NCBI GenBank assembly: GCA_002926195.1
Contig: MZXQ01000097.1
Location: 1-32,821 of the forward strand
Origin: Candidatus Methanomarinus sp. HR1
Lineage (GTDB): Archaea; Halobacteriota; Methanosarcinia; Methanosarcinales; Methanocomedenaceae
Direction: 5' to 3'
DNA: 32,821 nucleotides
Part shown: one piece after another, positions 8,127-16,074 of the stretch
Layout: each line of letters starts with the position of its first letter
Position numbering within the stretch: position 1 is the first letter of the stretch
Notes under the pieces: generated by a model
Databases searched by the model: none
Seen by the model: the letters and a program-made list of their open reading frames with translations, nothing else
What the model was told of the DNA's origin: nothing
Program-made: the position numbers and the translations under genes

Positions 8127-9407
8127 ATGTCAGATGAAACAACCCGGGACCCATTAAAGGCCAGCTTTGATGTTAACATAGAAATGAAGATCAATGATTC
8201 TCATTTCATCTATATCCAGACTGCAGATGGGTCTAAGAAGACCCTGGACTATGACTATAAAAAATGTAACGGGTGCGGGATATGTATCTCAGTTTGTCCG
8301 GTAGGTGCCATTGAAGCAGGTCCATTGCTCGAGATAGCTACAGGCATGGATGCACCACCTGTTATCATTGACCAGACCAAATGTACATTCTGCGGCATGT
8401 GTGCATCTTTTTGTCCGGTAAAGGCCATAAAGATGGACATAGACGGTGAAGATATTCTAAAAAAAACTGAATACATTCAACTCGACTCTAATGTTGTGAT
8501 AAATGAAAAATGCCTCCCCTGTATGCTATGTGAAAAAGTATGCCCACAAGAGGCCATTGAATTAACACTTACCATTCCTAAAAAAGAAGAAATAGCACCA
8601 CTTAAAGAAAATCAGGATGGTGAGATCACAGTAGATATGAACAAATGTAATTTTTGTGGTATATGTGCTTATTTCTGTTTGGCATTCGTATTAGTAGAAA
8701 GAGATCCAACTGCGAATAATCCTGTACCTTTTGTCGATCTTCTTCTTGATCTTGATAAATGTGATTACTGCAAGATATGTGAAGACCTGTGCCCTGAAGA
8801 TGCTATTAAAGTCAAAGGCATCCTGCAGGTCCAGGTACCAGAGATCAACGGTACGCTGAATATAGATAATAATAAGTGCGTTAAGTGCGGATGGTGCAGG
8901 GAAGTATGTCCTTATGATGCAGTAGAAGTGATAAAACCATTTGAAGGAGATATTGAGCTTATAGAAAAGAGATTGGCAGAATGTGATCCGATAGGATGTC
9001 ACGGTTGTTTTAATGTATGTCCTGCCCATGCCTGGTTTATTCCAGGTGATAAAAAAATAGATGTGGCAAAAGATCTTTGTATCTACTGCGGAGCATGTGA
9101 AAAAGCCTGTCATGTATATGCCATAGAGGTCGGACGTACAGATGTGAAGCACACTCAAATAACGAATAAGCCATGGACTTCTCAATGGGAAGATGCTGTT
9201 ATTTCAATTAAGACAGAAAATCGTGTAAGACCTGATATCAACCGCAGGGTGGAAGTGGATACAACATGCATCCGACATCGTGAACTTAAAGAGATATCTT
9301 CCAGGGAAGATAATGATCATATGCCGGAAATTCGTTCACGGATAGATGAGCTGATTTTGGTGCTTGGTGATATTAAGAGCAGGTATAAAATGGAGCGTGG
9401 ATTTTGA
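8127..9407 (+). CDS. fwdF: eight-cluster polyferredoxin, FwdF/FmdF type
   Basis: 426 residues with eight consecutive four-Cys motifs, predicting eight [4Fe-4S] clusters: CNGCGICISVCP, CTFCGMCASFCP, CLPCMLCEKVCP, CNFCGICAYFCL, CDYCKICEDLCP, CVKCGWCREVCP, a longer CDPIGCHGCFNVCP, and CIYCGACEKACH. Eight clusters in this order, with a widened seventh motif, match the polyferredoxin subunit F of formylmethanofuran dehydrogenase, which carries electrons to or from the tungsten/molybdenum subunits. The protein is longer than the ~350 residues I expect, having an N-terminal segment of about 45 residues and a C-terminal charged tail of ~70 residues without cysteines. No fwdA-E genes lie nearby, and it has its own promoter. 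Another polyferredoxin role cannot be excluded. Confidence 0.72.
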   Translation: MSDETTRDPLKASFDVNIEMKINDSHFIYIQTADGSKKTLDYDYKKCNGCGICISVCPVGAIEAGPLLEIATGMDAPPVIIDQTKCTFCGMCASFCPVKAIKMDIDGEDILKKTEYIQLDSNVVINEKCLPCMLCEKVCPQEAIELTLTIPKKEEIAPLKENQDGEITVDMNKCNFCGICAYFCLAFVLVERDPTANNPVPFVDLLLDLDKCDYCKICEDLCPEDAIKVKGILQVQVPEINGTLNIDNNKCVKCGWCREVCPYDAVEVIKPFEGDIELIEKRLAECDPIGCHGCFNVCPAHAWFIPGDKKIDVAKDLCIYCGACEKACHVYAIEVGRTDVKHTQITNKPWTSQWEDAVISIKTENRVRPDINRRVEVDTTCIRHRELKEISSREDNDHMPEIRSRIDELILVLGDIKSRYKMERGF

Positions 9408-9433
9408 AGTCCATTTTGTACAATTTAATTGGC

Positions 9434-9440
9434 TTTTTTT
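9434..9440 (+). terminator. T-run terminator after the polyferredoxin gene
   Basis: Seven consecutive T after GGC, 27 bases past the stop codon, in an otherwise AT-rich stretch. Oligo-T tracts are the usual archaeal termination signal. It lies just before the promoter of the next operon. Confidence 0.45.
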
Positions 9441-9476
9441 CACAATTATGCTATTTTCCCGCAATATTGGGAAAGT

Positions 9477-9484
9477 TTTATATG
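9477..9484 (+). promoter_or_regulatory. TATA box of the ABC/GTPase/Fe-S operon
   Basis: TTTATATG preceded by GGGAAAG, a purine-rich stretch in the place of the TFB recognition element. The box centre is about 27 bases upstream of the ATG at 9507, implying a leaderless transcript; no Shine-Dalgarno sequence is seen. Confidence 0.55.
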
Positions 9485-9506
9485 ATTAATCATCACACTC
9501 CCATCC

Positions 9507-10277
9507 ATGAAACTCATACAAGAACTAACGATCATAGGCGGTATAGACAAATCGGGGATTAAAGAAGAGATTGAAAAGATCAGCATATCTCCCGGCGAGA
9601 TAATCGGGATTGTTGGACCTACCGGTTCAGGAAAAAGTACTCTTATTTGTGATATCGAACAGCTTGCACAGGCTGATACACCAACCGGACGTACAATATT
9701 AATAAACGGAGTTGTTCCCACACAGGAAATACGCACTGATCCCCGAAAAAAGTGCATAGCCCAATTGTCCCAGAATATGCATTTTCTTGCAGACATGACA
9801 GTAATTGAGTTTCTCAGTATGCATGCAAAGAGTAGAAATAAAAATTCAAATGCTGCAGAAAGAGTCATAGAACATGCAAATACTCTTACAGGAGAACCAA
9901 TTCATCCTGAGCACCAGCTTACTATATTAAGCGGCGGACAGTCCAGAGCACTTATGGCAGCAGATATTGCAGTAATAAGCGATTCACCTATTGTACTGAT
10001 CGATGAGATAGAAAATGCAGGTATAAAGAAACAGAAAGCTTTAAAGCTATTAGCATCCGAGGGCAAGATCGTTATGGTAGTAACACATGACCCGGTACTG
10101 GCACTGATGACAAAGCGCAGGATCGTTATGAAGACCGGTGGAATGAGACAGATAATCACCAAGACATCATCAGAGGAAGGGCTGTGGAATAAACTTGTTA
10201 AAATTGATGATTATATGATGTCACTTCGCGATACTATCAGACATGGCGGACTGGTAGAGGAAGTAAGTGCTGTATGA
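9507..10277 (+). CDS. soluble ABC-type ATPase of a putative metallocentre-assembly operon
   Basis: 256 residues with a single complete ABC nucleotide-binding domain: Walker A GPTGSGKST (37-45), Q-loop near Gln89, signature LSGGQ (141-145), Walker B ending IVLIDE (162-167), and switch His in VVTHDP (His194). No membrane segment is present and no permease gene is nearby, so it is probably not a transporter. A distinctive DEIENAG stretch follows Walker B. The C-terminal ~45 residues are helical. It overlaps the next gene by four bases (ATGA), and that gene encodes a HypB/UreG-like GTPase, suggesting a role in building or activating a metalloenzyme. It is much shorter than the two-domain AtwA (component A2) protein of methyl-coenzyme M reductase activation. 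Function is inferred from context only. Confidence 0.7.
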   Translation: MKLIQELTIIGGIDKSGIKEEIEKISISPGEIIGIVGPTGSGKSTLICDIEQLAQADTPTGRTILINGVVPTQEIRTDPRKKCIAQLSQNMHFLADMTVIEFLSMHAKSRNKNSNAAERVIEHANTLTGEPIHPEHQLTILSGGQSRALMAADIAVISDSPIVLIDEIENAGIKKQKALKLLASEGKIVMVVTHDPVLALMTKRRIVMKTGGMRQIITKTSSEEGLWNKLVKIDDYMMSLRDTIRHGGLVEEVSAV

Positions 10278-10972
10278 AACTAATTGTAATAGCAGGCACA
10301 CCCGGTTCAGGAAAAACATCGGTATTGATACATACCATCAAACTGCTTGAAAAAACCAGTGCTTCGCCCTGCGTTGTTAAGATAGACTGCCTATGGACTG
10401 ATGATGATAAAAGGTTTAACAAGCTTAACATACCTGTACGTATCGGTTTATCAAAAGATATGTGTCCTGATCATTTTGCAATTTATAATACTGACGATAT
10501 GCTTGAATGGGCCGCAAGAAACAACGCTGATATTCTGCTCAATGAGACCGCAGGTCTGTGTCTGCGGTGTGCACCCTATCCTGATGGGTGCCTGGCTGTA
10601 TGTGTGATTGATGTGACCACTGGTCCCAATACTCCTTTAAAAGTGGGGCCGCTTCTGACCACAGCAGATGTGGTAGTAACAACCAAAGGAGATATTGTAT
10701 CACAGGCTGAGCGGGAAGTATTCAGAGAGCGTGTCATTGAAGCGAATCCGCATGCCCGGATCATAGAAGCAAATGGTCTTAGCGGACAGGGTGCGGCAGA
10801 ACTTACCAAGATCATATTAAATATGCCTGCAACCGGAGATGATCTATCCTTAAGACATAACGCCCCTCTGGCAATATGTACATTATGCACAGGAGAGATG
10901 CATGTATCAAAACGGTATCATATGGGTGTGTTGCGGCATATTGACGGGTCAATGGGGTACAAAGGAGAATAA
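10274..10972 (+). CDS. cysteine-rich HypB/UreG-like P-loop GTPase
   Basis: 232 residues. P-loop GTPGSGKT at 8-15; the segment NETAGLCLRCAPY (90-102) matches the ENxGNLxCP switch region of the nickel GTPases HypB and UreG; TKGD (137-140) takes the place of the NKxD base-recognition motif. Cysteines are concentrated at 39, 64, 96, 99, 106 and 110, and a CTLC pair (202, 205) followed by several His lies near the C-terminus, suggesting metal or Fe-S binding. Family knowledge: SIMIBI GTPases of this class deliver or gate metal insertion. It overlaps both neighbours (four bases upstream, one base downstream), so the three proteins are probably made together. The target enzyme is unknown. Confidence 0.72.
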   Translation: MKLIVIAGTPGSGKTSVLIHTIKLLEKTSASPCVVKIDCLWTDDDKRFNKLNIPVRIGLSKDMCPDHFAIYNTDDMLEWAARNNADILLNETAGLCLRCAPYPDGCLAVCVIDVTTGPNTPLKVGPLLTTADVVVTTKGDIVSQAEREVFRERVIEANPHARIIEANGLSGQGAAELTKIILNMPATGDDLSLRHNAPLAICTLCTGEMHVSKRYHMGVLRHIDGSMGYKGE

Positions 10973-11628
10973 TGAAAGACATAATTGATCTGCTTCCCGG
11001 GTTTAATTGTGGGGAATGCGGATTGCGGCAGTGCAGGGATTTTGCAGCAGCACTGGTTAATAATGAAACAGAACTTACTTGCTGTCCTCATCTGTATAAG
11101 GACAGATTTATCAGTAATATCAAATCAATAGAGAAGATTCTTTACGGATTGAAAAACAGTCAAAATGATACCCATAAAGAACCTGCCCGGATAAAAGGTA
11201 TTATTGACGGACTTGAAGCGGATTTTATTCTTGCTCCACTCTTAGATGAGACGTCATGCAGGGAATATTTGCATCCGTTCGATCATGAAACAAAACCTAA
11301 GGTAGATGAAGTTCTCAGGTATAGACCAATGGGATGTCCGATAACACATTTTGCCAGGGTACTGGATGTGGATAAAGGCATCATTACTGTACATATGGTC
11401 GGACCGCTTCATAGAATTGGAGATAAAGGTGCGCAATATCGGGATATCGGGTTATGTATGATCATCGGGTTTGATGGTATTGTCATTAAAGGCCGGGTGC
11501 CTGATGTTAGTGAAACGGTAAAGTTTCTTCCTGAACATTGTATGATGCAGAAAGTACATTCTGGTGTTGTGGTTCATTCGGAAGGTAAGCGTGTGAGGAT
11601 CGAGAGCATTGATCTGAAGGTATGGTAA
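10972..11628 (+). CDS. Fe-S protein with N-terminal RnfB/CdhE-type four-Cys domain
   Basis: 218 residues. The N-terminus, LLPGFNCGECGLRQC with Cys13, Cys16, Cys21 and a CysCys pair at 37-38, is the small [4Fe-4S] module found in RnfB and in the corrinoid Fe-S subunit of CO dehydrogenase/acetyl-CoA synthase. A short linker follows, and the C-terminal ~140 residues form a separate domain with RPMGCPITHFARVL, HMVGPLHR and a near-terminal GKRVRIESIDLKVW that I cannot assign. The ATG overlaps the last base of the GTPase stop. It is the last gene of the three-gene operon and ends 24 bases before the convergent RecJ-like gene. Confidence 0.68.
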   Translation: MKDIIDLLPGFNCGECGLRQCRDFAAALVNNETELTCCPHLYKDRFISNIKSIEKILYGLKNSQNDTHKEPARIKGIIDGLEADFILAPLLDETSCREYLHPFDHETKPKVDEVLRYRPMGCPITHFARVLDVDKGIITVHMVGPLHRIGDKGAQYRDIGLCMIIGFDGIVIKGRVPDVSETVKFLPEHCMMQKVHSGVVVHSEGKRVRIESIDLKVW

Positions 11629-11652
11629 GTGTAAGTGGTAGATGAATGATCA

Positions 11653-13032
11653 TTAACGAGCTGTTACCTCTAACTGCTTACCAATTATCCTGTCAAGCAT
11701 CCTGATAAACTCTGATCTTGCATTTCCTGGTATTGTGGCGCCAGCAGCAATATCATGCCCGCCCCCGATTCCTCCCATTGACCTGGCAGATTCATCCATT
11801 GCTGCAGCGAGATTCAGACCACGCCGTACCAGGTCATAATTACCCCTGCCAGATACTTTTACACCTTCCCGGGTATCAGCAAATGCGATAATAGGCAGAT
11901 TCCTGTATCCTATCGCTGTCATACTCATTCCTGCCACTATACCTACTATAGTGTCCTTAATCGCCGATCCGGCATCAAAATACTGAAGATTATCAAGTCT
12001 GGTCACCCCCATCTCCCTGACCAGGTTCATCCCTTCCACAAGGTTACGCCTGTGTTGCGCCAGAAGATGTATTGCATTTTCATATTCAGTCTCACGATCA
12101 CCCTGGCATACAGCCAGTCCGGTCTGCGCCTGATCATACCTGGCTGTAGCATTAAGTAGAGTAGAATATTCAGAAGCATCTCTGGTCTCAGTGCCTTCTT
12201 GCTCCTTGAGCAGAGTATATACTTCACCTACCAACCTCTGTATCTTATCAGTATGTAAACCATCGGATATGCAGAACCTGATCAAATTCGAGACAATTCT
12301 CTGTTTATTTGGTTGGTCCAGATCGATCCATCTTGCCCATTTCTCGCCCTGGGAATGCATACCACTTTTCTTAAGAAAATTGATACATGCATCTTCATTT
12401 CCTGTAAGACCACGCAAGTACGGGTCAGATGAATATTGTAGCATCTTATATACCGGTCTTGTCTGTTTTCCAAACAGCATAAGATCACGCTGGCAGTGTA
12501 TTATCCCTTTTTTTTTTCCAAGACCCACGATCTGGCGATTAACCCCTATAAGCTGACCCTGTTTTACATGCTGCAGATCCCCAACAGCACCCACCACAGC
12601 CAGATCTGCCAGATCATTATTATTACCCATAGCCCTTGCCAGTAAAAAAGTAGTGCCTGAACCACTGATCTCATAGGCACCATTGATGTTGAATATATGA
12701 GGATTCAGGTGATTTGCACAATCCCCTGAAGGAATATGATGATCGGATATCACTGCATTGATACCCTGACTATTGATTGTATCCAGCATTCCACTGCCAA
12801 GATCTGTAAAAACAGTAACTGAAGGGTTAAGATCTGCGATCCTGTTTATTATGGCATCATCAAGCTGTTTAACGAATTCAACTGAATATTCTTTACCTGC
12901 ACGTTCAAGGGCAGTACAGATGATCGCTGCTGAGGTCAGACCATCAGCATCAATATGGGATATCACATAGACATCCCGTTGATCCATTATGGTCTTCGCA
13001 CAATGATCGGCTCTTTTTTCAAATCGCTGCAT
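11653..13032 (-). CDS. archaeal RecJ-like DHH nuclease (GAN type)
   Basis: 459 residues of the DHH/DHHA1 phosphoesterase superfamily. Motif I is VISHIDADGLTSAAI, motif II VFTDLGSG, motif III SDHHIPSG, and the C-terminal DHHA1 domain carries the glycine-rich GGIGGGHDIAAGATIP. Archaeal relatives are single-strand exonucleases that bind the GINS/CMG replisome. The gene is 18 bases downstream of dnaG on the same strand, which fits a replication role. An alternative family member could act on nucleotide second messengers or short RNAs, but the length and domain order favour the RecJ/GAN group. Confidence 0.82.
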   Translation of the reverse strand: MQRFEKRADHCAKTIMDQRDVYVISHIDADGLTSAAIICTALERAGKEYSVEFVKQLDDAIINRIADLNPSVTVFTDLGSGMLDTINSQGINAVISDHHIPSGDCANHLNPHIFNINGAYEISGSGTTFLLARAMGNNNDLADLAVVGAVGDLQHVKQGQLIGVNRQIVGLGKKKGIIHCQRDLMLFGKQTRPVYKMLQYSSDPYLRGLTGNEDACINFLKKSGMHSQGEKWARWIDLDQPNKQRIVSNLIRFCISDGLHTDKIQRLVGEVYTLLKEQEGTETRDASEYSTLLNATARYDQAQTGLAVCQGDRETEYENAIHLLAQHRRNLVEGMNLVREMGVTRLDNLQYFDAGSAIKDTIVGIVAGMSMTAIGYRNLPIIAFADTREGVKVSGRGNYDLVRRGLNLAAAMDESARSMGGIGGGHDIAAGATIPGNARSEFIRMLDRIIGKQLEVTAR

Positions 13033-13050
13033 ATATTACCATATTAACAT

Positions 13051-14310
13051 TTATAATTCGCCAACAGAGGAAATATTCAGATCTACCGGTACTTTCGTGA
13101 TGTTTCCTATTTTTGCACCAATAATATCCTGTATTTCTTTTCCAGTAGCAATATCTACCAGTCGTTGGGTTACTACTCCATCAAATACAATACTTTTAAC
13201 CCTGTTGTCCACATCCTTCATTGAATTGGCCAGATCCCTTACTGTAACTTCTTTAATGACCTTTTTATTTTTATCTAAAAACCGCGCACTCAACGTGCCA
13301 TGAAGTTCATTCATATGAGTTTTAAATTCATTGGATATTGTAGGAGTTGCTTGTTCCGGCCTTCTGCGGGGGCGCTCTGCTAACCTGGGCTTGGCGACTG
13401 GAGCTTTTACTACTCTTTGCCTGATTTCCGGTCTCTCTTCTCTTTGCTTCGATTGAGGAATAGGTCTTGCTCTTCTACCGCCTATTTGATACCTATCCAT
13501 TGCCTGTTCTACTGGTATTTTCTGGCGAAGGGACTTTACAATCTCTTTTTGAACCAGTTCCTCAACTCCTTTGCCATCCGGAGCCCTTGCAATAAAATCA
13601 ATATCTGCAACCTGTAGTAATTCTTTAATAATCAGTTCACCACCACGGTCCCCATCAGTAAAAGCAGTAACTTTCTTCTTTTTACATAGATCTATGACAG
13701 TCTGAGGGGCATTGGTACCCCCAACTTCGATAGCGTTCTTGATCCCGTACTTTAGCATATTTAGTACATCTGCCCGTCCTTCTACTACAATAATGGCATC
13801 AGAAGTAGCAACATTAGGTCCGCAGGGAATATTATCCTTACCATAGAATGTCAATTCTTCAATTCTTGCAGCTTCCTTTACTTCATCAGTAATCTCCTGA
13901 CTTTCCGGCCAGCTGTCATCGAACATATCAGTAAGAATATATTTAGCCCTTTCAATTATTTGTTTTCTTTTGGAATGTCGGATATCTTCTATCTTAGCAA
14001 TCTCAATATTTGCCATACATGGTCCGATCCTGTCTATTGTCTCCAGTGAAGCAGCTAATATAGCTGTTTCTGTCTTATCGAGACTCGAAGGAATATCTAT
14101 ATTGCCAATCGATTTGCCTACACTGGATCTAATATTAACCTCTATTCTACCGATCCGTCCTGTTTTTTGAAGGTCACGAAGGTCAAGGTCATTACCTAAT
14201 AATCCTTCGGTTTGACCAAATATTGCACCAACTACATCAGGTCTTTCAACTATACCATCAGCTTTTATTTTTGTATGAATTATATATTTTGTAGTATCTG
14301 TATTTTGCAT
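13051..14310 (-). CDS. dnaG: archaeal DnaG (TOPRIM primase / exosome subunit)
   Basis: 419 residues. The N-terminus TKYIIHTKIKADGIVERPDVVGAIFGQTEG and the TOPRIM core, IVVEGRADVLNMLKYG followed by TDGDRGGELI, are typical of archaeal DnaG. The middle (residues ~245-315) is a basic, Arg/Pro-rich linker, followed by a conserved C-terminal domain. Family knowledge: archaeal DnaG has weak primase activity and is also a core subunit of the RNA exosome cap. Translation starts at ATG 14310 with GAGGT about nine bases upstream. A TATA-like TTTGTATATAA and an adjacent palindrome (14372-14388) lie upstream. Confidence 0.93.
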   Translation of the reverse strand: MQNTDTTKYIIHTKIKADGIVERPDVVGAIFGQTEGLLGNDLDLRDLQKTGRIGRIEVNIRSSVGKSIGNIDIPSSLDKTETAILAASLETIDRIGPCMANIEIAKIEDIRHSKRKQIIERAKYILTDMFDDSWPESQEITDEVKEAARIEELTFYGKDNIPCGPNVATSDAIIVVEGRADVLNMLKYGIKNAIEVGGTNAPQTVIDLCKKKKVTAFTDGDRGGELIIKELLQVADIDFIARAPDGKGVEELVQKEIVKSLRQKIPVEQAMDRYQIGGRRARPIPQSKQREERPEIRQRVVKAPVAKPRLAERPRRRPEQATPTISNEFKTHMNELHGTLSARFLDKNKKVIKEVTVRDLANSMKDVDNRVKSIVFDGVVTQRLVDIATGKEIQDIIGAKIGNITKVPVDLNISSVGEL

Positions 14311-14821
14311 ATGAATTACCTCTCTTAATAAAAAATAGTAAGGAAAATATCGGTTTACCTGAAATAAAAGAGTTCAAAATTATTGAACATTATATACAAA
14401 TTTTTTTGAATCATATGACCTCTGTAGCTATAATTGCTTATACATGGAAATATAATCCTTTTTCCAAATTGCTCAATAATAGCGTTCTTTTATGACATCT
14501 GATGATAAATATAAGATGTCTCTTAATTTAATTAAGCAATTCCTTATTTAATGTAAATATACCGTTATTTATTGTTTTTTTTAACCCTTTTCCTTTACTA
14601 CTCTATTGAATACCCCATTTATATAATAATGATTTTTATGATTGTTACATAAAGACTCTATATTTAAGGATATACTGAAGTATGATATTATTCCTACTAT
14701 TTTAATTATTAAATTTCACCTATTAATATTAATTACATTTGATTATAATGTTATAATTTTCAATACCATTATTGTTGAGACTATATATTAAGTTATGGTA
14801 TTTATAATAATACTATCATGT
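14311..14821. other. AT-rich intergenic region with several dyads
   Basis: No coding frame of credible size. The dnaG end contains a minus-strand TATA-like element (about 14389-14400) and the palindrome GTTCAA-n5-TTGAAC. Further along are GACATCT-n13-AGATGTC (14494-14520) and CTTAAT-TTA-ATTAAG (14522-14536). The remainder is very AT-rich with T tracts. No origin-recognition-box pattern or cdc6 gene is seen, so I do not call an origin. Confidence 0.5.
14372..14388 (-). promoter_or_regulatory. palindrome next to the dnaG TATA element, possible operator
   Basis: GTTCAA and TTGAAC form a perfect 6-bp inverted repeat with a 5-base spacer. It lies directly downstream of the minus-strand TATA-like element of dnaG, where a bound repressor would block initiation. 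The regulatory role is inferred. Confidence 0.35.
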
Positions 14822-15139
14822 TCATTCATAACAAAATACTTTTAACAAATCAAGTACCTGTTTAACGTCCATACCCTTAATGAGCACTGTCTTCTTATGA
14901 CTGGTTTGCCCTGAAATAAGAGTGATATCAGATTCACTGACCATCAATATTTTAGATAACTCGTTAATCAATTGCTTATTAGCTTTCCCTTTTTGTGGCG
15001 GCTGTGTGAGTTTAACTGTGATACGTTTTCTCCATGGATTATATCCACTTATAATCTTAACATTCTTACTTTCGGGTATTACTTCCAGATCAATAATAAC
15101 ACCGTTAGACGATTTCTTCACAGCATCTGTTATAGTCAT
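14822..15139 (-). CDS. DUF167 (YggU) family protein
   Basis: 105 residues with the family pattern: VIPESKNVKIISGYNPWRKRITVKL, then PPQKGKANKQLINELSKIL and SDITLISGQTSHKKTVLIKG. The PPxxGKANxxL block is diagnostic. The family is widespread and small, adopting an alpha/beta fold; its biochemical role is not established. It follows tRNA-Leu on the same strand but is separated by an oligo-T tract (15153-15160), so it may have its own promoter. No strong ribosome binding site is seen before ATG 15139. Confidence 0.85.
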   Translation of the reverse strand: MTITDAVKKSSNGVIIDLEVIPESKNVKIISGYNPWRKRITVKLTQPPQKGKANKQLINELSKILMVSESDITLISGQTSHKKTVLIKGMDVKQVLDLLKVFCYE

Positions 15140-15152
15140 TCATTTCACGGTT

Positions 15153-15160
15153 AAAAAAAA
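15153..15160 (-). terminator. oligo-T terminator downstream of tRNA-Leu
   Basis: Eight consecutive T on the minus strand, starting about ten bases after the 3' end of the tRNA. This is a typical archaeal termination signal for a tRNA or for the preceding rps13-rpoD-tRNA transcript. Confidence 0.5.
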
Positions 15161-15169
15161 TATAAGAAA

Positions 15170-15254
15170 TGCGGGGGACGTGATTCGAACACGCGTACTC
15201 CTACGAGAATAGCCCCTCAAGCTATCGCCTTTGACCTGACTGGGCAACCCCCGC
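15170..15254 (-). tRNA. tRNA-Leu (anticodon GAG)
   Basis: The minus-strand sequence folds into a class II tRNA: acceptor stem GCGGGGG/CCCCCGC, D arm GCC...GGC, anticodon stem AUAGC/GCUAU with loop UUGAGGG (anticodon GAG, reading CUC and CUU), a long variable arm with a CUC/GAG stem, and T arm with loop UUCGAAU. The discriminator is A, as expected for leucine, and CCA is not encoded. No intron is needed. It lies 16 bases downstream of rpoD on the same strand. Confidence 0.95.
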
Positions 15255-15270
15255 ATAGGGTCTATCAGAT

Positions 15271-16062
15271 TTATTCTATTTCTGTTAGGATCTCATTTAA
15301 TTGTTTTGCATTATTGATAATAGTATTTGCTCCTTCCAGTAGCAGGTTCCTGGCTGTATATGAACCGTCAGATTCCATACGGAATATAAACGAATTGGTC
15401 TTGCCCTGAACAATAATTGCATCAATATCACAGGCATTCGTACACAGATTGCATAGGTTACAATTTAAAGCATCAGTGACAGTAAGTATATCATTTTCCA
15501 TAATAAGTATACCCTTTGGACACTCACCTATACACTTTCCACATGAATCGCAGTTCTCCAGTATATTAATTTCTGGCAAATTCTTATAACCACATGCAAT
15601 TCCAGCCTGCCATTTGGGATGTTTACGGCCAGTACCCAGTTTAGCAAAAGCTTCCAATACTAGTTCTTCATCCTTTTTCAATTCCACTATAGGAATCCGC
15701 TCATCAGCCGGTAAGATTTTAGGATCTGATGATAATATATCACCTGAATATACTATTATAGGTCCTTTTGAACTTAATGTCATTGATACCTGACACTTAG
15801 TACAACCCTCACCGTTGCAGTCACATTCTTCGGGAAGCACATAGGACTCCAGGTCTGTTGTGAAAGGAATCAATCCAACTCGCAGAGCAATTTGTTCATC
15901 AAATAAAACAGAAGTATTACCGTATATATTGATATAATCTATCGCCATAGTAGGTACTTCGGCCAGCATGCTCCTACGAAGTCCATTAATTATTGCAGGT
16001 TCTATTTGATTTATTATGAATCTGGCTTTGTTATCAGATAGTTCGATGATATCTATATCCAT
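15271..16062 (-). CDS. rpoD: RNA polymerase subunit D (Rpo3) with two-cluster ferredoxin domain
   Basis: Homologue of bacterial RNA polymerase alpha N-domain and eukaryotic RPB3; it nucleates polymerase assembly with subunit L. The dimerisation domain shows INGLRRSMLAEVPTMAID. The inserted ferredoxin-like domain has CDSCGKCIGECP and CNLCNLCTNACD, two complete four-Cys sets, so two [4Fe-4S] clusters are predicted, as in Methanosarcina. An additional CDCNGEGCTKC group precedes it. The ATG at 16062 has GAGGGAA about six bases upstream and gives 263 residues; a GTG at 16074 would add four residues directly after the rps11 stop but has no better support. Last protein gene of the rps13-rps4-rps11-rpoD operon. 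Confidence 0.95.
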   Translation of the reverse strand: MDIDIIELSDNKARFIINQIEPAIINGLRRSMLAEVPTMAIDYINIYGNTSVLFDEQIALRVGLIPFTTDLESYVLPEECDCNGEGCTKCQVSMTLSSKGPIIVYSGDILSSDPKILPADERIPIVELKKDEELVLEAFAKLGTGRKHPKWQAGIACGYKNLPEINILENCDSCGKCIGECPKGILIMENDILTVTDALNCNLCNLCTNACDIDAIIVQGKTNSFIFRMESDGSYTARNLLLEGANTIINNAKQLNEILTEIE

Positions 16063-16074
16063 TCTTTCCCTCAC

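Noticed and set aside
9507..10277. AtwA (component A2) of methyl-coenzyme M reductase activation
   Set aside because: AtwA has two ABC domains and about twice this length; only one domain is present here.
14311..14821. Replication origin
   Set aside because: AT-rich with dyads, but no repeated origin-recognition boxes and no cdc6/orc1 gene nearby.
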